Shown: positions 1 to 9,530, counted from the first letter of the stretch. The stretch is DNA of 62,737 nucleotides from Melioribacteraceae bacterium (GCA_021647785.1 JAKIUC010000024.1:1-62737), one strand, 5' to 3'. Translations and numbers: made by a program. Notes: generated by a model not told the origin, from the letters alone.

Positions 1-181
1 TATCAAGTTAATAAAGAGATATGACTATTATATTCTTAGCCACACATTTTTGCGTCTATTTAGCTAATTCCGTTGCCACAATTGGGGTTCGCGGGTTTTT
101 ATTCAGAATTTACTCGGAACTTCCGTTGAAGAGAACAATTGCGAATATATTTTTGGCGAAACATTTTACTCGGTTGAAAAA

Positions 182-1033
182 ATGACCCTAAAGATTATTG
201 ACTACCAACCGCATGGGATAATAGTGAGAAGCGGTAAAGTTACAAGAGAAGCAATTACATATTGCAAGAATCTAAAAATTATAAGTAAGCATGGCGTAGG
301 TGTTGATAACATTGATGTTAAAGCAGCAACCGAAATGGGTATCCCTGTAACTAATACTCCCAAAGCCAATTTTGAATCCGTAGCTGAACTTACAGTTGGT
401 TTTATTTATGCTCTTGCAAGATCAATCCCTTTGGAAGACAAGCGTGTAAAAAATGGAATTTGGGATAAAAAAAAATATCCCGGAGTTCATATTAGTGGTA
501 AAACTCTTGGGTTAATTGGGTTTGGACGAATTGGTGTTAGAGTAGCTGAATTGGTAAATTCCTTAAATTTAAATATTATTATTTACGACCCATTTTTGAA
601 GATAGAGAATCTTCCTGATGCTACAACATTGAGCAGTAATATTGATGAACTATTGAGTCTATCAGACTTTGTTAGTCTGCACTGCCCACTTACCACTGAA
701 AATAAACATCTGATTAATAAAGAAAAACTTGCACTAATGAAACCAACTGCATTTCTAATAAATACTGCGAGAGGTGGATTGATTGATGAAACAGAATTAG
801 CAAAAGCATTGGAGGATGGCAAATTAAGTGGAGCAGCAATTGATGCATTTGAACAAGAACCACCCAACCCAGACAATCCGCTATTTAAATTGGATAACGT
901 AATTGCTTCAACACATGTGGGAGGTGCATCGGATAAATCTTTTATTAATATGGGTACTGGTGCAGTTGCCAACTTGCTAAAGGGGCTTGCCTCAGAAAAA
1001 CCAGACAGAGATTGCTGGATAAATCCAATTTAA
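182..1033 (+). CDS. D-isomer-specific 2-hydroxyacid dehydrogenase (phosphoglycerate dehydrogenase-like), 5' end damaged
   Basis: This is an NAD(P)-dependent dehydrogenase of the D-2-hydroxyacid family, which interconverts 2-keto and D-2-hydroxy acids. Visible features are the Rossmann motif GFGRIG, the catalytic Arg in NTARGG, the Glu in FEQEPP and the catalytic His in STHVGG. The first ATG leaves 283 residues, about 35-40 short of the family. The same frame stays open back to position 68 and its translation (VEENNCEYIFGETFYSVEK just before the ATG) looks like the missing N-terminal segment, yet that stretch has no ATG, GTG or TTG. The 5' end is therefore probably frameshifted or truncated. 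It lies 33 bp upstream of the TctC-like gene on the same strand and may share its transcript. The substrate is unknown; a sugar-acid derivative is plausible from context. Confidence 0.85.
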   Translation: MTLKIIDYQPHGIIVRSGKVTREAITYCKNLKIISKHGVGVDNIDVKAATEMGIPVTNTPKANFESVAELTVGFIYALARSIPLEDKRVKNGIWDKKKYPGVHISGKTLGLIGFGRIGVRVAELVNSLNLNIIIYDPFLKIENLPDATTLSSNIDELLSLSDFVSLHCPLTTENKHLINKEKLALMKPTAFLINTARGGLIDETELAKALEDGKLSGAAIDAFEQEPPNPDNPLFKLDNVIASTHVGGASDKSFINMGTGAVANLLKGLASEKPDRDCWINPI

Positions 1034-1066
1034 AAACAAATATTAAACTAATACGAATAATTTAAA

Positions 1067-2014
1067 ATGCTTATAACATACATACTTATAGCTTTGATAG
1101 GATTTTTCCAACCTGCTGATGATACGTATCCTACAGATAATTCAATAAAGGTCATTGTTCATGTGCCTCCGGGAGGTGGTACGGATAATATGGCGAGGTT
1201 GGTATTGCAATATGCAGGCAAGGTTTTAAAAACAGATTTTGTTATTGAAAATCACAAAGGAGCTGGCGGACAAGTGGGTTATTCGGTTTTGGCAAGATCA
1301 CATCCTGATGGTTATACGATTGGAACCATTACAACGATGAGTATCGTTACACATGAGCTAACGAGAAAAAATGTATCCTACAAAATTGAAGAAGATTTTA
1401 TCCCAATTGCCAGGGTTGTAATGGACCCTTCCGCTTTGTTTGTGCTTGCTTCTGATTCTATCTCGTCTTTTAAAGAGTTACTTGAAATAGCAAAGGATAG
1501 AGAGAAGAAAATCAATTGTGCCGGAACTGCATATTGGGGTTCAGATTATGTACACTTGAAGAGATTAGAAAACCTATCGGATGTAGAATTTAACTACATC
1601 CCTTTTGATGGTGTTTCTGAAGTAAGAAATATGCTGCTTGGTGGGCATGTTAGGATAGCTTCCGGAGGACTGGCTAATTTCAGATCACTAATTGATGCAG
1701 GGAAAGTTAAACCATTAGTGGTAGCAAGCGAAAAGCGACTCCATTTATTTCCTGATGTTCCGACCTACAGCGAATTGGGTTATCCGCTGGTAACTGGCTC
1801 AAGTAGAGGATTCGCATTTCCAAAAGATACACCGAAGGAATATGTGGACTTATTATCAAATACAATTTTGGAAGTACTTAAAGACCCTGCGTTTTTAGTT
1901 CAAGCAAAAAAGATGGGATTTAAAGAATTTATTGCCCCGCTTAATTCTGCTGAATTCAAAAAGCTGCTGTTAGAATTACGTGATGTAATGAGTGAATTAG
2001 TAAGAGAAAATTGA
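1067..2014 (+). CDS. tctC: Tripartite tricarboxylate transporter substrate-binding protein (TctC/Bug family)
   Basis: This is an extracytoplasmic binding protein for a TTT-type secondary transporter of organic acids. It begins with a short hydrophobic segment that serves as signal peptide (about residues 1-17). The family hallmark VPPGGGTDNMAR and the ENHKGAGGQVGY loop that contacts the ligand carboxylate follow. The length of 315 residues is normal. The stop overlaps the first possible start of the next gene, and the two membrane subunits follow directly, so the three-gene operon is intact. The ligand cannot be read from the sequence; the neighbouring aldolase and hydroxyacid dehydrogenases suggest a sugar-derived acid. 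Confidence 0.9.
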   Translation: MLITYILIALIGFFQPADDTYPTDNSIKVIVHVPPGGGTDNMARLVLQYAGKVLKTDFVIENHKGAGGQVGYSVLARSHPDGYTIGTITTMSIVTHELTRKNVSYKIEEDFIPIARVVMDPSALFVLASDSISSFKELLEIAKDREKKINCAGTAYWGSDYVHLKRLENLSDVEFNYIPFDGVSEVRNMLLGGHVRIASGGLANFRSLIDAGKVKPLVVASEKRLHLFPDVPTYSELGYPLVTGSSRGFAFPKDTPKEYVDLLSNTILEVLKDPAFLVQAKKMGFKEFIAPLNSAEFKKLLLELRDVMSELVREN

Positions 2015-2022
2015 AACTAAAT

Positions 2023-2490
2023 ATGAATAAACTTTTGAAAAATATTAAGCCCGATATGATTAGCGGCGGATTGATTTTAAGTTTCAGTCTTTTCATAATC
2101 TTACAAAGTATAGAGTTAAGGGCTGATGCGAGGTTGATACCATTAATTACAGCACTTCTCATCATGGTATTTTCGGTTACAATAATTATTGGGAGTTTTA
2201 AATCGAAAAATAGTGAATCATTTTCTGTTGCAATACTTAAAAAGAATATGGATAAGCCGCTTCTCTTCATTATTCTATTAACTCTTTTGTATGTTTTTAT
2301 ACTTCCAATAATAGGATTTGAAATAACATCATTCTGTTATTTGATAATTGTTATGGCAATTATTGAAAGAGAACTTTTCTGGTCGCGGGTTTTGATATCA
2401 GGAATTGTTACGCTTACACTGGTCTTCATTTTTTCTTTCGGTTTAAATCTTCGTATTCCACTTTTATTTTCTAAATTTTTTAATATATGA
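2023..2490 (+). CDS. tctB: TTT transporter small membrane subunit (TctB)
   Basis: This is the small integral membrane subunit of a tripartite tricarboxylate transporter. Four hydrophobic helices can be read (for example GGLILSFSLFIILQS and the LLFIILLTLLYVFILPIIGF region), with the family's usual length of about 155 residues. An in-frame TTG at 2011 would overlap the tctC stop; the ATG at 2023 is preferred here, although neither start has a strong ribosome-binding site. It lies between tctC and tctA, as in known operons of this kind. TctB sequences diverge strongly, so the call rests on topology and position. Confidence 0.8.
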   Translation: MNKLLKNIKPDMISGGLILSFSLFIILQSIELRADARLIPLITALLIMVFSVTIIIGSFKSKNSESFSVAILKKNMDKPLLFIILLTLLYVFILPIIGFEITSFCYLIIVMAIIERELFWSRVLISGIVTLTLVFIFSFGLNLRIPLLFSKFFNI

Positions 2491-2494
2491 TGCT

Positions 2495-3985
2495 ATGATT
2501 ATTGAAAGTTTTATACATTTAATCAGCAGCCCTGAGACAATAACTTTTATGATATTTGGCGTTGCCTTTGGTGTATTCCTTGGGGCATTGCCCGGCTTTG
2601 GTGCTACACTTGGTATAGCAATGCTTATTCCATTCACTTTTGGAATGGACCCAAACGTAGCATTACCAATGCTGGCAGGTATCTACTCCGGTGCAATTTA
2701 TGGCGGAGGCATCACGGCAATAATGGTGGGCATTCCGGGAACATCCGCTGCAGCAGCCACAGTATTGGATGGCTTTGCTATGACGCAAAATGGGCAGAGT
2801 ACTAAAGCCCTAACTACCTCAGCAGTTTCATCAGCCTTTGGAGGGTTTGTTGGTGGTTTTTCTCTTTTACTACTCGCACCTATTCTTGCCAGATTTACAT
2901 TATGGTTTGGTCCTGCAGAATATTTTATGTTAGCCATTTTTGGATTAACAATTATAGCTACTGTTGTTGGCAAGTCGATGCTTAAAGGAATAATTGCTGG
3001 TCTGTTGGGTCTCTCCCTTAGTCTGATTGGGCTTGACCCTATTACCGGTGAACCCCGATATGTGTTTGGTGAGATACTCCTTTTGGACGGACTTCCACTA
3101 ATACCAGTGATATTAGGGTTATTTGCATTTCCGCAATCACTTAAAATGATTAATGATGCTCTCTCTGGAAAATCGGGAACTCTAAGCGGTAGAAAAGGAA
3201 TGAGTACCGGACCAGCCGTTAAGATTAAAGAATTATTAGCCAACTGGAAAACTATGCTTAGGTCAGGTATCCTTGGTACGCTTATTGGAATTATCCCAGG
3301 AGCAGGTGCAAACATCGCTTGCTGGATTGGAGTCTCTGAAGCTAAACGAGCATCCAAACACCCGGAGAAATTTGGTACAGGAATTACTGAAGGAGTAATT
3401 GCAGCAGAAGCGGCAAACAATGCAACCGAAGGTGGTTCACTTATTCCAATGCTAACACTATCGATTCCAGGTTCTGGAGCCTCTGCGGTTATGTTCGGTG
3501 CTTTGATGATTCACGGAATGGTTCCAGGACCAGACCTCTTCACAAAGTATGCTGCTGTTACTTACAATTATATTTGGGCAATTATAATCAATAGTGTTTT
3601 TCTACTTTTTATTGGATACTATGGAAGCAGAATTTTTGCAAGAATGGCAAATATACCTGTAAAATTCCTTGCTCCGGTTATGATAGTTATAACACTACTT
3701 GGAGCATTTGCAACCAGACAGCTAAACTTTGATATTGGGATTACAATTATAATTGGTACTATAACATATTTACTACTAACCAATGGATTTTCTGCACCCC
3801 CTATTTTACTGGGTTTTATTTTAGGACCTATTGCTGAAAAAGGATTTAGAAGAGCCTTGTTAATTAGTCAAGGAGATTATTCAGTGTTTTTCACACGTCC
3901 AATTAGTTTGGTAATTCTGGCATTAACCATCTTGTCAATTTATTCAGTACTCAGACTATCAAAAATGAAAGAAGATTCTTCATAG
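2495..3985 (+). CDS. tctA: TTT transporter large membrane subunit (TctA)
   Basis: This is the large channel-forming subunit of a tripartite tricarboxylate transporter, 496 residues with about 12 hydrophobic segments. The two family signatures are visible: the Gly-rich GALPGFGATLGIAMLIPFTF near residues 30-49 and IPGAGANIACWIG in the second half, together with YGGGITAIMVGIPGTSAAA. It starts 4 bp after tctB. With the binding protein it should import an organic acid using the ion gradient. A 230 bp spacer with a repeat element separates it from the aldolase gene. Confidence 0.93.
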   Translation: MIIESFIHLISSPETITFMIFGVAFGVFLGALPGFGATLGIAMLIPFTFGMDPNVALPMLAGIYSGAIYGGGITAIMVGIPGTSAAAATVLDGFAMTQNGQSTKALTTSAVSSAFGGFVGGFSLLLLAPILARFTLWFGPAEYFMLAIFGLTIIATVVGKSMLKGIIAGLLGLSLSLIGLDPITGEPRYVFGEILLLDGLPLIPVILGLFAFPQSLKMINDALSGKSGTLSGRKGMSTGPAVKIKELLANWKTMLRSGILGTLIGIIPGAGANIACWIGVSEAKRASKHPEKFGTGITEGVIAAEAANNATEGGSLIPMLTLSIPGSGASAVMFGALMIHGMVPGPDLFTKYAAVTYNYIWAIIINSVFLLFIGYYGSRIFARMANIPVKFLAPVMIVITLLGAFATRQLNFDIGITIIIGTITYLLLTNGFSAPPILLGFILGPIAEKGFRRALLISQGDYSVFFTRPISLVILALTILSIYSVLRLSKMKEDSS

Positions 3986-4215
3986 ATTATAAATATGAAA
4001 CTTATGTTATTGTGTAAAAAATAATACATGTATAATTCTATATAAAAACAATAGAACGCTGATTACACGGATTACGCAGATAAGCACAGATTAAAAATAT
4101 TTTTAAAACAATCCGTGTCATCTGTGCCTGCAGGTAGGCAGGTTCTATTTAAGCTTTTGGAAAAAATATAAAAATGTGAAAATGTGAAAATCAAATAAAC
4201 AAAAAAGGAATTACA
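3986..4215. repeat. Hairpin-forming dispersed-type repeat (core 4051-4148) in the tctA-aldolase spacer
   Basis: The element at 4051-4148 is bounded by ATAGAAC (4051-4057) and its exact inverse GTTCTAT (4142-4148). Inside are ACACGGATT (4065-4073) with AATCCGTGT (4110-4118), GCACAGAT (4084-4091) with ATCTGTGC (4120-4127), and a central AT palindrome (4091-4106). The arms are pseudo-symmetric, so the unit is a 98 bp hairpin-like element of REP/MITE type. It has no coding potential. The aldolase ribosome-binding site AAGGAA lies downstream at about 4206. Confidence 0.7.
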
Positions 4216-5001
4216 ATGATTAGAAAACCTAACAAAGTTCGTGAAAAATTAGAGAGAGGTGAAACTGTAATTGGTACAGTAACCTATGCTTGGAGTCCAA
4301 CAATAGTTGAAGTAGCCGGTTTGGCTGGTCTAGATTTTATTCGCATAGATTGCGAACACTCTTGGCGGCAGGATGGAATGGCAGACAATTTAATACGTGC
4401 AGCAGCCATCAGCGATATTGTACCACTAATGAGAATTGACGGAGGCAGCCCCTATCTGCCAATGAAAGCATTTGAAATAGGTGCCGGAGGAATTATTGCA
4501 ATTGATATTAATTCCCCAGAAGAAGCAGAAGAAGTTGTGAGGCAAGCCAAATTTCCACCCACTGGTATTCGGGGTTATAGCGGACAATGCTGGTCTGGCG
4601 GTTGGGGTACAATGGCAGGTAAAGAATGGGTGGAATGGGCTGACCGTGAACAGCTTGTTGGTGTGATGATAGAAAGTTCCACAGCAATTAAACAAGTGGA
4701 AGAGATTTTAGCGGTTGAAGGAGTGGACTATGCCTTGTTTGGACCTGCCGATTTTTCAATGTCAATTGGATTGAGGGGTCCTCAAAAAAATCATCCGGAA
4801 ATAGTGGACGGATTAAAAGCAACCATCGCTGCAGCTCACAAATACAATAAAGGCATTATGCTTGGTGTTGGTAGCAACATAGAGCAGATTAAGAAGTACA
4901 AGGAGATGGGTGTAAATATGTTTGAACTTGGCAGCGATATAGCTGTACTTAAAAATGTTTGGAGCAAAACGAAAGAGAATCTTTTGGAATTAAATAAATG
5001 A
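4216..5001 (+). CDS. HpcH/HpaI-family class II aldolase (2-keto-3-deoxy sugar-acid aldolase-like)
   Basis: This is a metal-dependent retro-aldolase expected to split a 2-keto-3-deoxy acid into pyruvate and an aldehyde, as GarL, RhmA or HpaI do. Residues in the family's key positions are present: His48 in DCEHSW, Arg73 in LMRIDG, Glu153 in VMIESS and Asp179 in FGPADF, all matching metal and pyruvate sites of GarL-type enzymes. The length of 261 is typical. AAGGAA supports the ATG. A dehydrogenase gene follows after 10 bp and the organic-acid transporter precedes it. The natural substrate is not determinable; hydroxy-keto acids from deoxy or uronic sugars are the likely class. Confidence 0.88.
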   Translation: MIRKPNKVREKLERGETVIGTVTYAWSPTIVEVAGLAGLDFIRIDCEHSWRQDGMADNLIRAAAISDIVPLMRIDGGSPYLPMKAFEIGAGGIIAIDINSPEEAEEVVRQAKFPPTGIRGYSGQCWSGGWGTMAGKEWVEWADREQLVGVMIESSTAIKQVEEILAVEGVDYALFGPADFSMSIGLRGPQKNHPEIVDGLKATIAAAHKYNKGIMLGVGSNIEQIKKYKEMGVNMFELGSDIAVLKNVWSKTKENLLELNK

Positions 5002-5011
5002 AAAGGAAAAT

Positions 5012-5962
5012 ATGAAAATTATATTTTTAGATGAATCGACAATCAATTTGAATGGTGATATGGATTACTCGGAACTTCAGTCAATGGCAGAATTTATTAC
5101 ATATAAATCTTCTGCATCCGAGGAGGAGACAATTGAGAATGCAAAAAATGCTATACACTTAATTGTAAACAAAGTACCAATAACTGAAAAAGTGATAAAC
5201 GCTTTACCAAATTTAGAGCATGTAGCAGTTATTGCCACAGGGTATAATAATATTGATTTAGGAGCAGCAGCAAAAAATGGAGTTCGAGTTTCAAACGTGC
5301 CTGGATATGCCAAAGACTGTGTGCCTCAGCATGTATTCTCGCTTATCCTAAATTTAGCTACAAGTATCCATCGGTATAATGAAGATATCCGGCAGGGTGA
5401 ATGGCAAAAATCTCAGAACTTTACTTTGTTGAAATATCCAACATTCGAATTGGCTGGAAAAACAATTGGGATTATCGGCTTTGGGGCAATAGGGAAAGGG
5501 GTTGCAAAAATAGCTGATGGTTTCGGAATGGATATTTTGGTTTATGATATTGGTGATGTTGCAGATGGATTTAAACAATGTTCCTTAGATGAGATTTTGG
5601 AGAAGGCTGATGTGATTTCACTTAATTGCCCTTTAACAGTAGAGAATAAATATATGATAAATGCAGCAGCGTTAAAAAAAATGAAATCAACTGCACTATT
5701 AATTAATACAGCAAGAGGTCCTTTAGTAAATCAGCAAGACCTTGCCGAAGCATTAAACAATGGAGAGATAGGTGGTGCTGGTATTGATGTGCTGGATGAA
5801 GAACCTCCTGTAAATAATCCGCTGCTTGGAAATGTAAAGAACTTAATCCTTACACCACATTCAGCATGGTCAACAGTTGAGGCAAGGCAAAGATTGATTG
5901 ACGGTGTGGCGGATAATATTAAAGCGGCTATTGGCGGTGAAAGAAGAAACATTGTGAACTAA
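5012..5962 (+). CDS. D-2-hydroxyacid dehydrogenase (glycerate dehydrogenase-like)
   Basis: This is a complete 316-residue NAD-dependent D-2-hydroxyacid dehydrogenase. It shows IGFGAIG in the nucleotide-binding fold, the substrate Arg in NTARGPLV, Glu in LDEEPP and the catalytic His in TPHSAW. The order and spacing fit HprA/glycerate-dehydrogenase-like enzymes. AAGGAAA precedes the ATG and the gene follows the aldolase after 10 bp, so the two are surely one operon. It could reduce the aldehyde-acid or hydroxypyruvate produced by the pathway; the substrate is inferred, not shown. A hairpin terminator follows at 5986. Confidence 0.9.
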   Translation: MKIIFLDESTINLNGDMDYSELQSMAEFITYKSSASEEETIENAKNAIHLIVNKVPITEKVINALPNLEHVAVIATGYNNIDLGAAAKNGVRVSNVPGYAKDCVPQHVFSLILNLATSIHRYNEDIRQGEWQKSQNFTLLKYPTFELAGKTIGIIGFGAIGKGVAKIADGFGMDILVYDIGDVADGFKQCSLDEILEKADVISLNCPLTVENKYMINAAALKKMKSTALLINTARGPLVNQQDLAEALNNGEIGGAGIDVLDEEPPVNNPLLGNVKNLILTPHSAWSTVEARQRLIDGVADNIKAAIGGERRNIVN

Positions 5963-5985
5963 TTTTCATCTTAATATTTTAGAAA

Positions 5986-6026
5986 CTTGGGAGCTACACT
6001 TTGTATGTAATGCTCCCAAGGTTTTT
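5986..6026 (+). terminator. Intrinsic terminator after the aldolase-dehydrogenase operon
   Basis: A perfect 9 bp stem, CTTGGGAGC (5986-5994) with GCTCCCAAG (6012-6020), has a 17 nt loop and is followed by GTTTTT. It lies 24 bp after the dehydrogenase stop codon and closes the + strand operon before the convergent beta-helix gene. Confidence 0.75.
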
Positions 6027-6049
6027 GATAATTTGTGAAAAATGGAATT

Positions 6050-6170
6050 CACACCTTCTAAGAAGGAGATTTTTATTTTGTCCGCATAGGGAGCTTTTCA
6101 CCGAATATCGAACAAGGAATGTTGAAGTTCGCAAGTTCTGAAATCGTAATTCGTTAATCGATATTCATCA
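6050..6170. repeat. Inverted-repeat intergenic element
   Basis: The stretch holds a short palindrome CCTTCT-A-AGAAGG near 6054-6066. It also holds a 9 bp inverted repeat, GAATATCGA (6103-6111) with TCGATATTC (6158-6166). It is non-coding and resembles dispersed intergenic repeats of Bacteroidota-type genomes. A function in transcription termination of the convergent genes is possible. Confidence 0.45.
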
Positions 6171-6214
6171 TTCATTTTTTTTCAACAAACAAAAAGACAT
6201 TGCCAAATAACTAA

Positions 6215-7846
6215 CTATCGTAAGTATGACATTTTAATAGTCTTAACATTTTTCCCGGCTTGAATGCGTAACAAATATGTTCCGCTCGCTACACCTTGCC
6301 CGTAGCTATCCACAGCATTCCATGATAATTTGTGAGTACCTGCTGCACGATATTCATTTACCAACTCTATTACTTTTCTACCAAGAATATCATATACTAC
6401 AATACCTACATTTCCCGATTCTACTAAATCGTATTGGATAACCGTACTTGGGTTAAAAGGATTGGGATAATTTGCTAACTTAAATTCACTCGGTATTAGT
6501 CCGGAGTTATCAGCTATTACATCCACCGACTCATCATAAAACTCAAATGCGTTTATATCTATTGCACTTCCAAAGTAAGGAAGCCCAACATCCATGCCTG
6601 CATCAATAAGATCACTCCCTGCAACAAGCCACAAGAAAGTAGAATCGGGGTAACTACCATCTGCCAATCGCTGACCAAAGACACCTGCATCATTCACGCT
6701 TACAAAATCATCAGCTGATATTTCTATGCTGATTGTGTTATCCCAAGAGTTATGACTGTTCCAAGTGAGGTCTGGGTCAACTTCAGGATAATCAACATTT
6801 TCTGCATTATTACTATATTCCCAACTGTTATAAATTTCGTGCTTGTTGCCATCTGTATAATCAAACCCAAAAGCTCTATTTCCGTATGATACAGAATTGA
6901 GAATTTTCGCCGGACCTAAATTCATGTGGAAGCCAGCAGCATTATTACTCCATGAAAGGGTACGCTCTACATAATGATTCACATTATCTTGATTGTAGCC
7001 GAGCTTAATACCATTACCCCATAACAAATTACTTGGATCAAGTATAGGCATTTGGTTATTGGGTACTCCAGTTATTGAACCGAGAGAGTCATCCCTTCCG
7101 GCATAGGCAGATAAACAATTAATTATTTCTATTGGGTTATCAAAGCCATAAAAATCGTAATTGTCGTCCAGGTTATTCCAGCCTCTGCAGCCCACAAACT
7201 TAATGTTGCTGCCGTTAAAAATCCGCCAGCCATCTCCATGCTGGTATTGGTTTGCCTCTTGATTTTCACCGCTCTTCCAAAGATGATTGGCATTATGGTG
7301 GGCATCAGAGTTTTTAAATAAAATATTATCCCCACTCCAAACCATAAATCCATGTCCCGCCCGCGATGCACGTTTTCCATTGTAGCTGCTTTCGATAAGA
7401 TCGAATTCCAGATAATTACTCCCCTCTACATAAATACCTGCACCACGACCATTGGTTACAACTAACGGACCGATAATCTTCCAGTACTTTGCATTACTAA
7501 ATGACCATGTTTTTGTAGAGCCAGAATTAATGTTGCCATCAGGAAGGTTCTCTGCATCAATTACTGGTACTTCCCCAGGATAACTACTTAGCACAATGTA
7601 GGCATTTGCATTTCCATCTCTTGTAAATCTGGTTTGATTTTCAGGGAAGTACGACCCGCCACGTACATATATAGTATCTCCAGCAACAACACTATCATGC
7701 GCCTTTTGAATTGTTGCAAATGGATTTTCTATATTTCCAGAATTGCTGTCATCTCCATCTGGCGAAACGTAGTAAGTTGAAGAAAAGATTAGTGTGCTAT
7801 TAATAAAAAGTAATGTGGTAAATATATACATTATAATATTTTTCAT
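6215..7846 (-). CDS. Secreted parallel beta-helix protein with T9SS C-terminal sorting domain
   Basis: The 543-residue protein has a signal peptide (residues 1 to about 23) followed by YYVSPDGDDSNSG and NPFATIQKAHDSV, the typical entry into a right-handed parallel beta-helix of pectate-lyase-like or DUF1565 type. The body contains many N-rich helix turns. The C-terminus carries NYPNPFNPSTVIQY, VYDILGRKV and a terminal basic-hydrophobic segment, the type A sorting domain recognised by the type IX secretion system. AGGAA precedes the ATG. It is probably a cell-surface or secreted polysaccharide lyase or binding protein; catalytic residues cannot be assigned from sequence alone. Confidence 0.85.
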   Translation of the reverse strand: MKNIIMYIFTTLLFINSTLIFSSTYYVSPDGDDSNSGNIENPFATIQKAHDSVVAGDTIYVRGGSYFPENQTRFTRDGNANAYIVLSSYPGEVPVIDAENLPDGNINSGSTKTWSFSNAKYWKIIGPLVVTNGRGAGIYVEGSNYLEFDLIESSYNGKRASRAGHGFMVWSGDNILFKNSDAHHNANHLWKSGENQEANQYQHGDGWRIFNGSNIKFVGCRGWNNLDDNYDFYGFDNPIEIINCLSAYAGRDDSLGSITGVPNNQMPILDPSNLLWGNGIKLGYNQDNVNHYVERTLSWSNNAAGFHMNLGPAKILNSVSYGNRAFGFDYTDGNKHEIYNSWEYSNNAENVDYPEVDPDLTWNSHNSWDNTISIEISADDFVSVNDAGVFGQRLADGSYPDSTFLWLVAGSDLIDAGMDVGLPYFGSAIDINAFEFYDESVDVIADNSGLIPSEFKLANYPNPFNPSTVIQYDLVESGNVGIVVYDILGRKVIELVNEYRAAGTHKLSWNAVDSYGQGVASGTYLLRIQAGKNVKTIKMSYLR

Positions 7847-7961
7847 AAAGTGGTTCCTGTATTTTAATGTTAATAAAAGTTATTACTGCTTAATTGGTTT
7901 TGTTAATATTATAATTGTTACTGTAAAAAAGTTGTAGTTAAAACTGCCTTTCAATAAAATT

Positions 7962-9530
7962 TCATTCCAAATTATTGATCTTCCAAGTATCAGTTCTGAA
8001 AGGGGCAGCAGGCAAACCTTCTTTGTTATGTAGATTTGGTACAGATTTAATGCTAAAGCTAAATCTTACTGCTTCTGGTTCTTGAACATTCTCGCTGTAA
8101 ACGACAACTGTTGAATCTTCAATTGAAGCATTGGCTTTATAGAATTCTTTATTTTTACCAGCTATTGAAAAATTTATTAATTCGTTTCCTTTTATAGTTA
8201 AGCCAGTACCAGTATAATCAAAATAGATACGAACTTTATTTCCTTCAATGTTCATCGACTTATAAAGCGGTCCAGAACAAACTACATTTTCAAAACCATA
8301 CGTTTTTGCTAATGCCCACAACGCTAATCTTTTTCCAACGTCCAACTTATTCTTTGGATGAATATCGTTTATATCTCCAATGTCCGCCGTTACTACCATT
8401 CCAGTGTTAGTAACCTTCATTGCAATTGTTTGGGCTTCTCTAAGTAATGAAGCTTTAATATTTTCCGAGCCATAATCATACGCTGCAATCTGAACGTAAT
8501 AAAACGGGAAGTTGCCTAAATTCCATTTTGTTCTCCAATCAGAAATTAACAATGGGAATAATTTTCTATATTCTTTCGGGCGGTTAGTTTGGTTTTCTAA
8601 TTTATCCCACCTGCTTACATTGTTCTCCCCTTGATACCAGAGCACCCCCTTTATTGTGTAGGAAATTATTGGGGCAATCATTGCATTGTATAAAAAGCCC
8701 GGTCTTCTATGATGCCTTCTATCTATATCATCCACAAGTGGAGGCAGTTTGGGCTTAGTAATATTTTTTGAAGAACCATCCTTTGCTTCTGCCTTTTCCC
8801 ATTCACTAAGTTCAAGAAGATATTCTTTTTTCATTCTTGGATAGGCAGTTTCTTTCTCTTCCCACATCTCAAAAACAGTATGGATATTTTTATTAGCCGC
8901 AAGAGTTTCTTCATCAATCCAGGCTTCTATAGGCGAACCACCTTTACTTGCACTAATTAAACCTACTGGTACATTTAGTTTTTTATAAATATCCCTTCCA
9001 AAATAATATGCAGAAGCAGAGAATTTTTTAACAGACTCAGGGCTGCACTTTATCCACTTACCAATAAAATCGTCCTGCGGTTTATCGGCAGAATTTCGTT
9101 CAACATGGAATAAACGAATTTCAGAATAGTTTGCATTTGCAATGTCGTTCTCGCTATTTTCAGAATTCTTAAGTGCAAAAGCCATATTGGATTGCCCCGA
9201 TGCAAGCCATACTTCGCCGGCTAATACATCTTTTATTACAATTTTATTTTCACCCTCAATCACAATTTCATAACTACCACCGGCTTTTGGTGAAATTAAA
9301 GTTACAATCCATTTACCTTGCTTGTCAGTTATTGTACTTACAGCTTCTTCTTGCCAGCTTCCTCTTACATTTATAACCTCACCAACATTTGCCCAGCCCC
9401 AAATATTAACATTACTGTTTTGCTGAATTACCATCTGGTTACTAATTATATTAGGCAGCCTAATAGCAGCCTCTATTGCTGCAAGATTAAGAGTAAAGAA
9501 TACTAAAATTATTAAATTAAATTTTTTCAT
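7962..9530 (-). CDS. Sialate O-acetylesterase-like SGNH hydrolase
   Basis: This secreted 522-residue carbohydrate esterase has a signal peptide at residues 1-20 and an N-terminal beta-sandwich region (about 25-105). The SGNH hydrolase domain opens with GEVWLASGQSNM, whose Ser114 is the likely nucleophile. The block LWYQGENN and the late DINDIHPKNK (Asp-x-x-His) complete the expected catalytic set. The family removes O-acetyl groups from sialic acid or from acetylated plant and algal polysaccharides such as xylan and pectin; the latter fits the neighbouring beta-helix proteins. No T9SS domain is present, so it is likely periplasmic. Confidence 0.87.
   Translation of the reverse strand: MKKFNLIILVFFTLNLAAIEAAIRLPNIISNQMVIQQNSNVNIWGWANVGEVINVRGSWQEEAVSTITDKQGKWIVTLISPKAGGSYEIVIEGENKIVIKDVLAGEVWLASGQSNMAFALKNSENSENDIANANYSEIRLFHVERNSADKPQDDFIGKWIKCSPESVKKFSASAYYFGRDIYKKLNVPVGLISASKGGSPIEAWIDEETLAANKNIHTVFEMWEEKETAYPRMKKEYLLELSEWEKAEAKDGSSKNITKPKLPPLVDDIDRRHHRRPGFLYNAMIAPIISYTIKGVLWYQGENNVSRWDKLENQTNRPKEYRKLFPLLISDWRTKWNLGNFPFYYVQIAAYDYGSENIKASLLREAQTIAMKVTNTGMVVTADIGDINDIHPKNKLDVGKRLALWALAKTYGFENVVCSGPLYKSMNIEGNKVRIYFDYTGTGLTIKGNELINFSIAGKNKEFYKANASIEDSTVVVYSENVQEPEAVRFSFSIKSVPNLHNKEGLPAAPFRTDTWKINNLE

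Noticed and set aside
21-185. Short + strand frame of 54 codons preceded by AAAGAG
   Set aside because: No recognisable protein; it overlaps the better-supported N-terminal code of the dehydrogenase in another frame.
2698-3420. 240-codon - strand frame inside tctA
   Set aside because: It is the antisense shadow of a gene with clear transporter signatures and has no protein family features.
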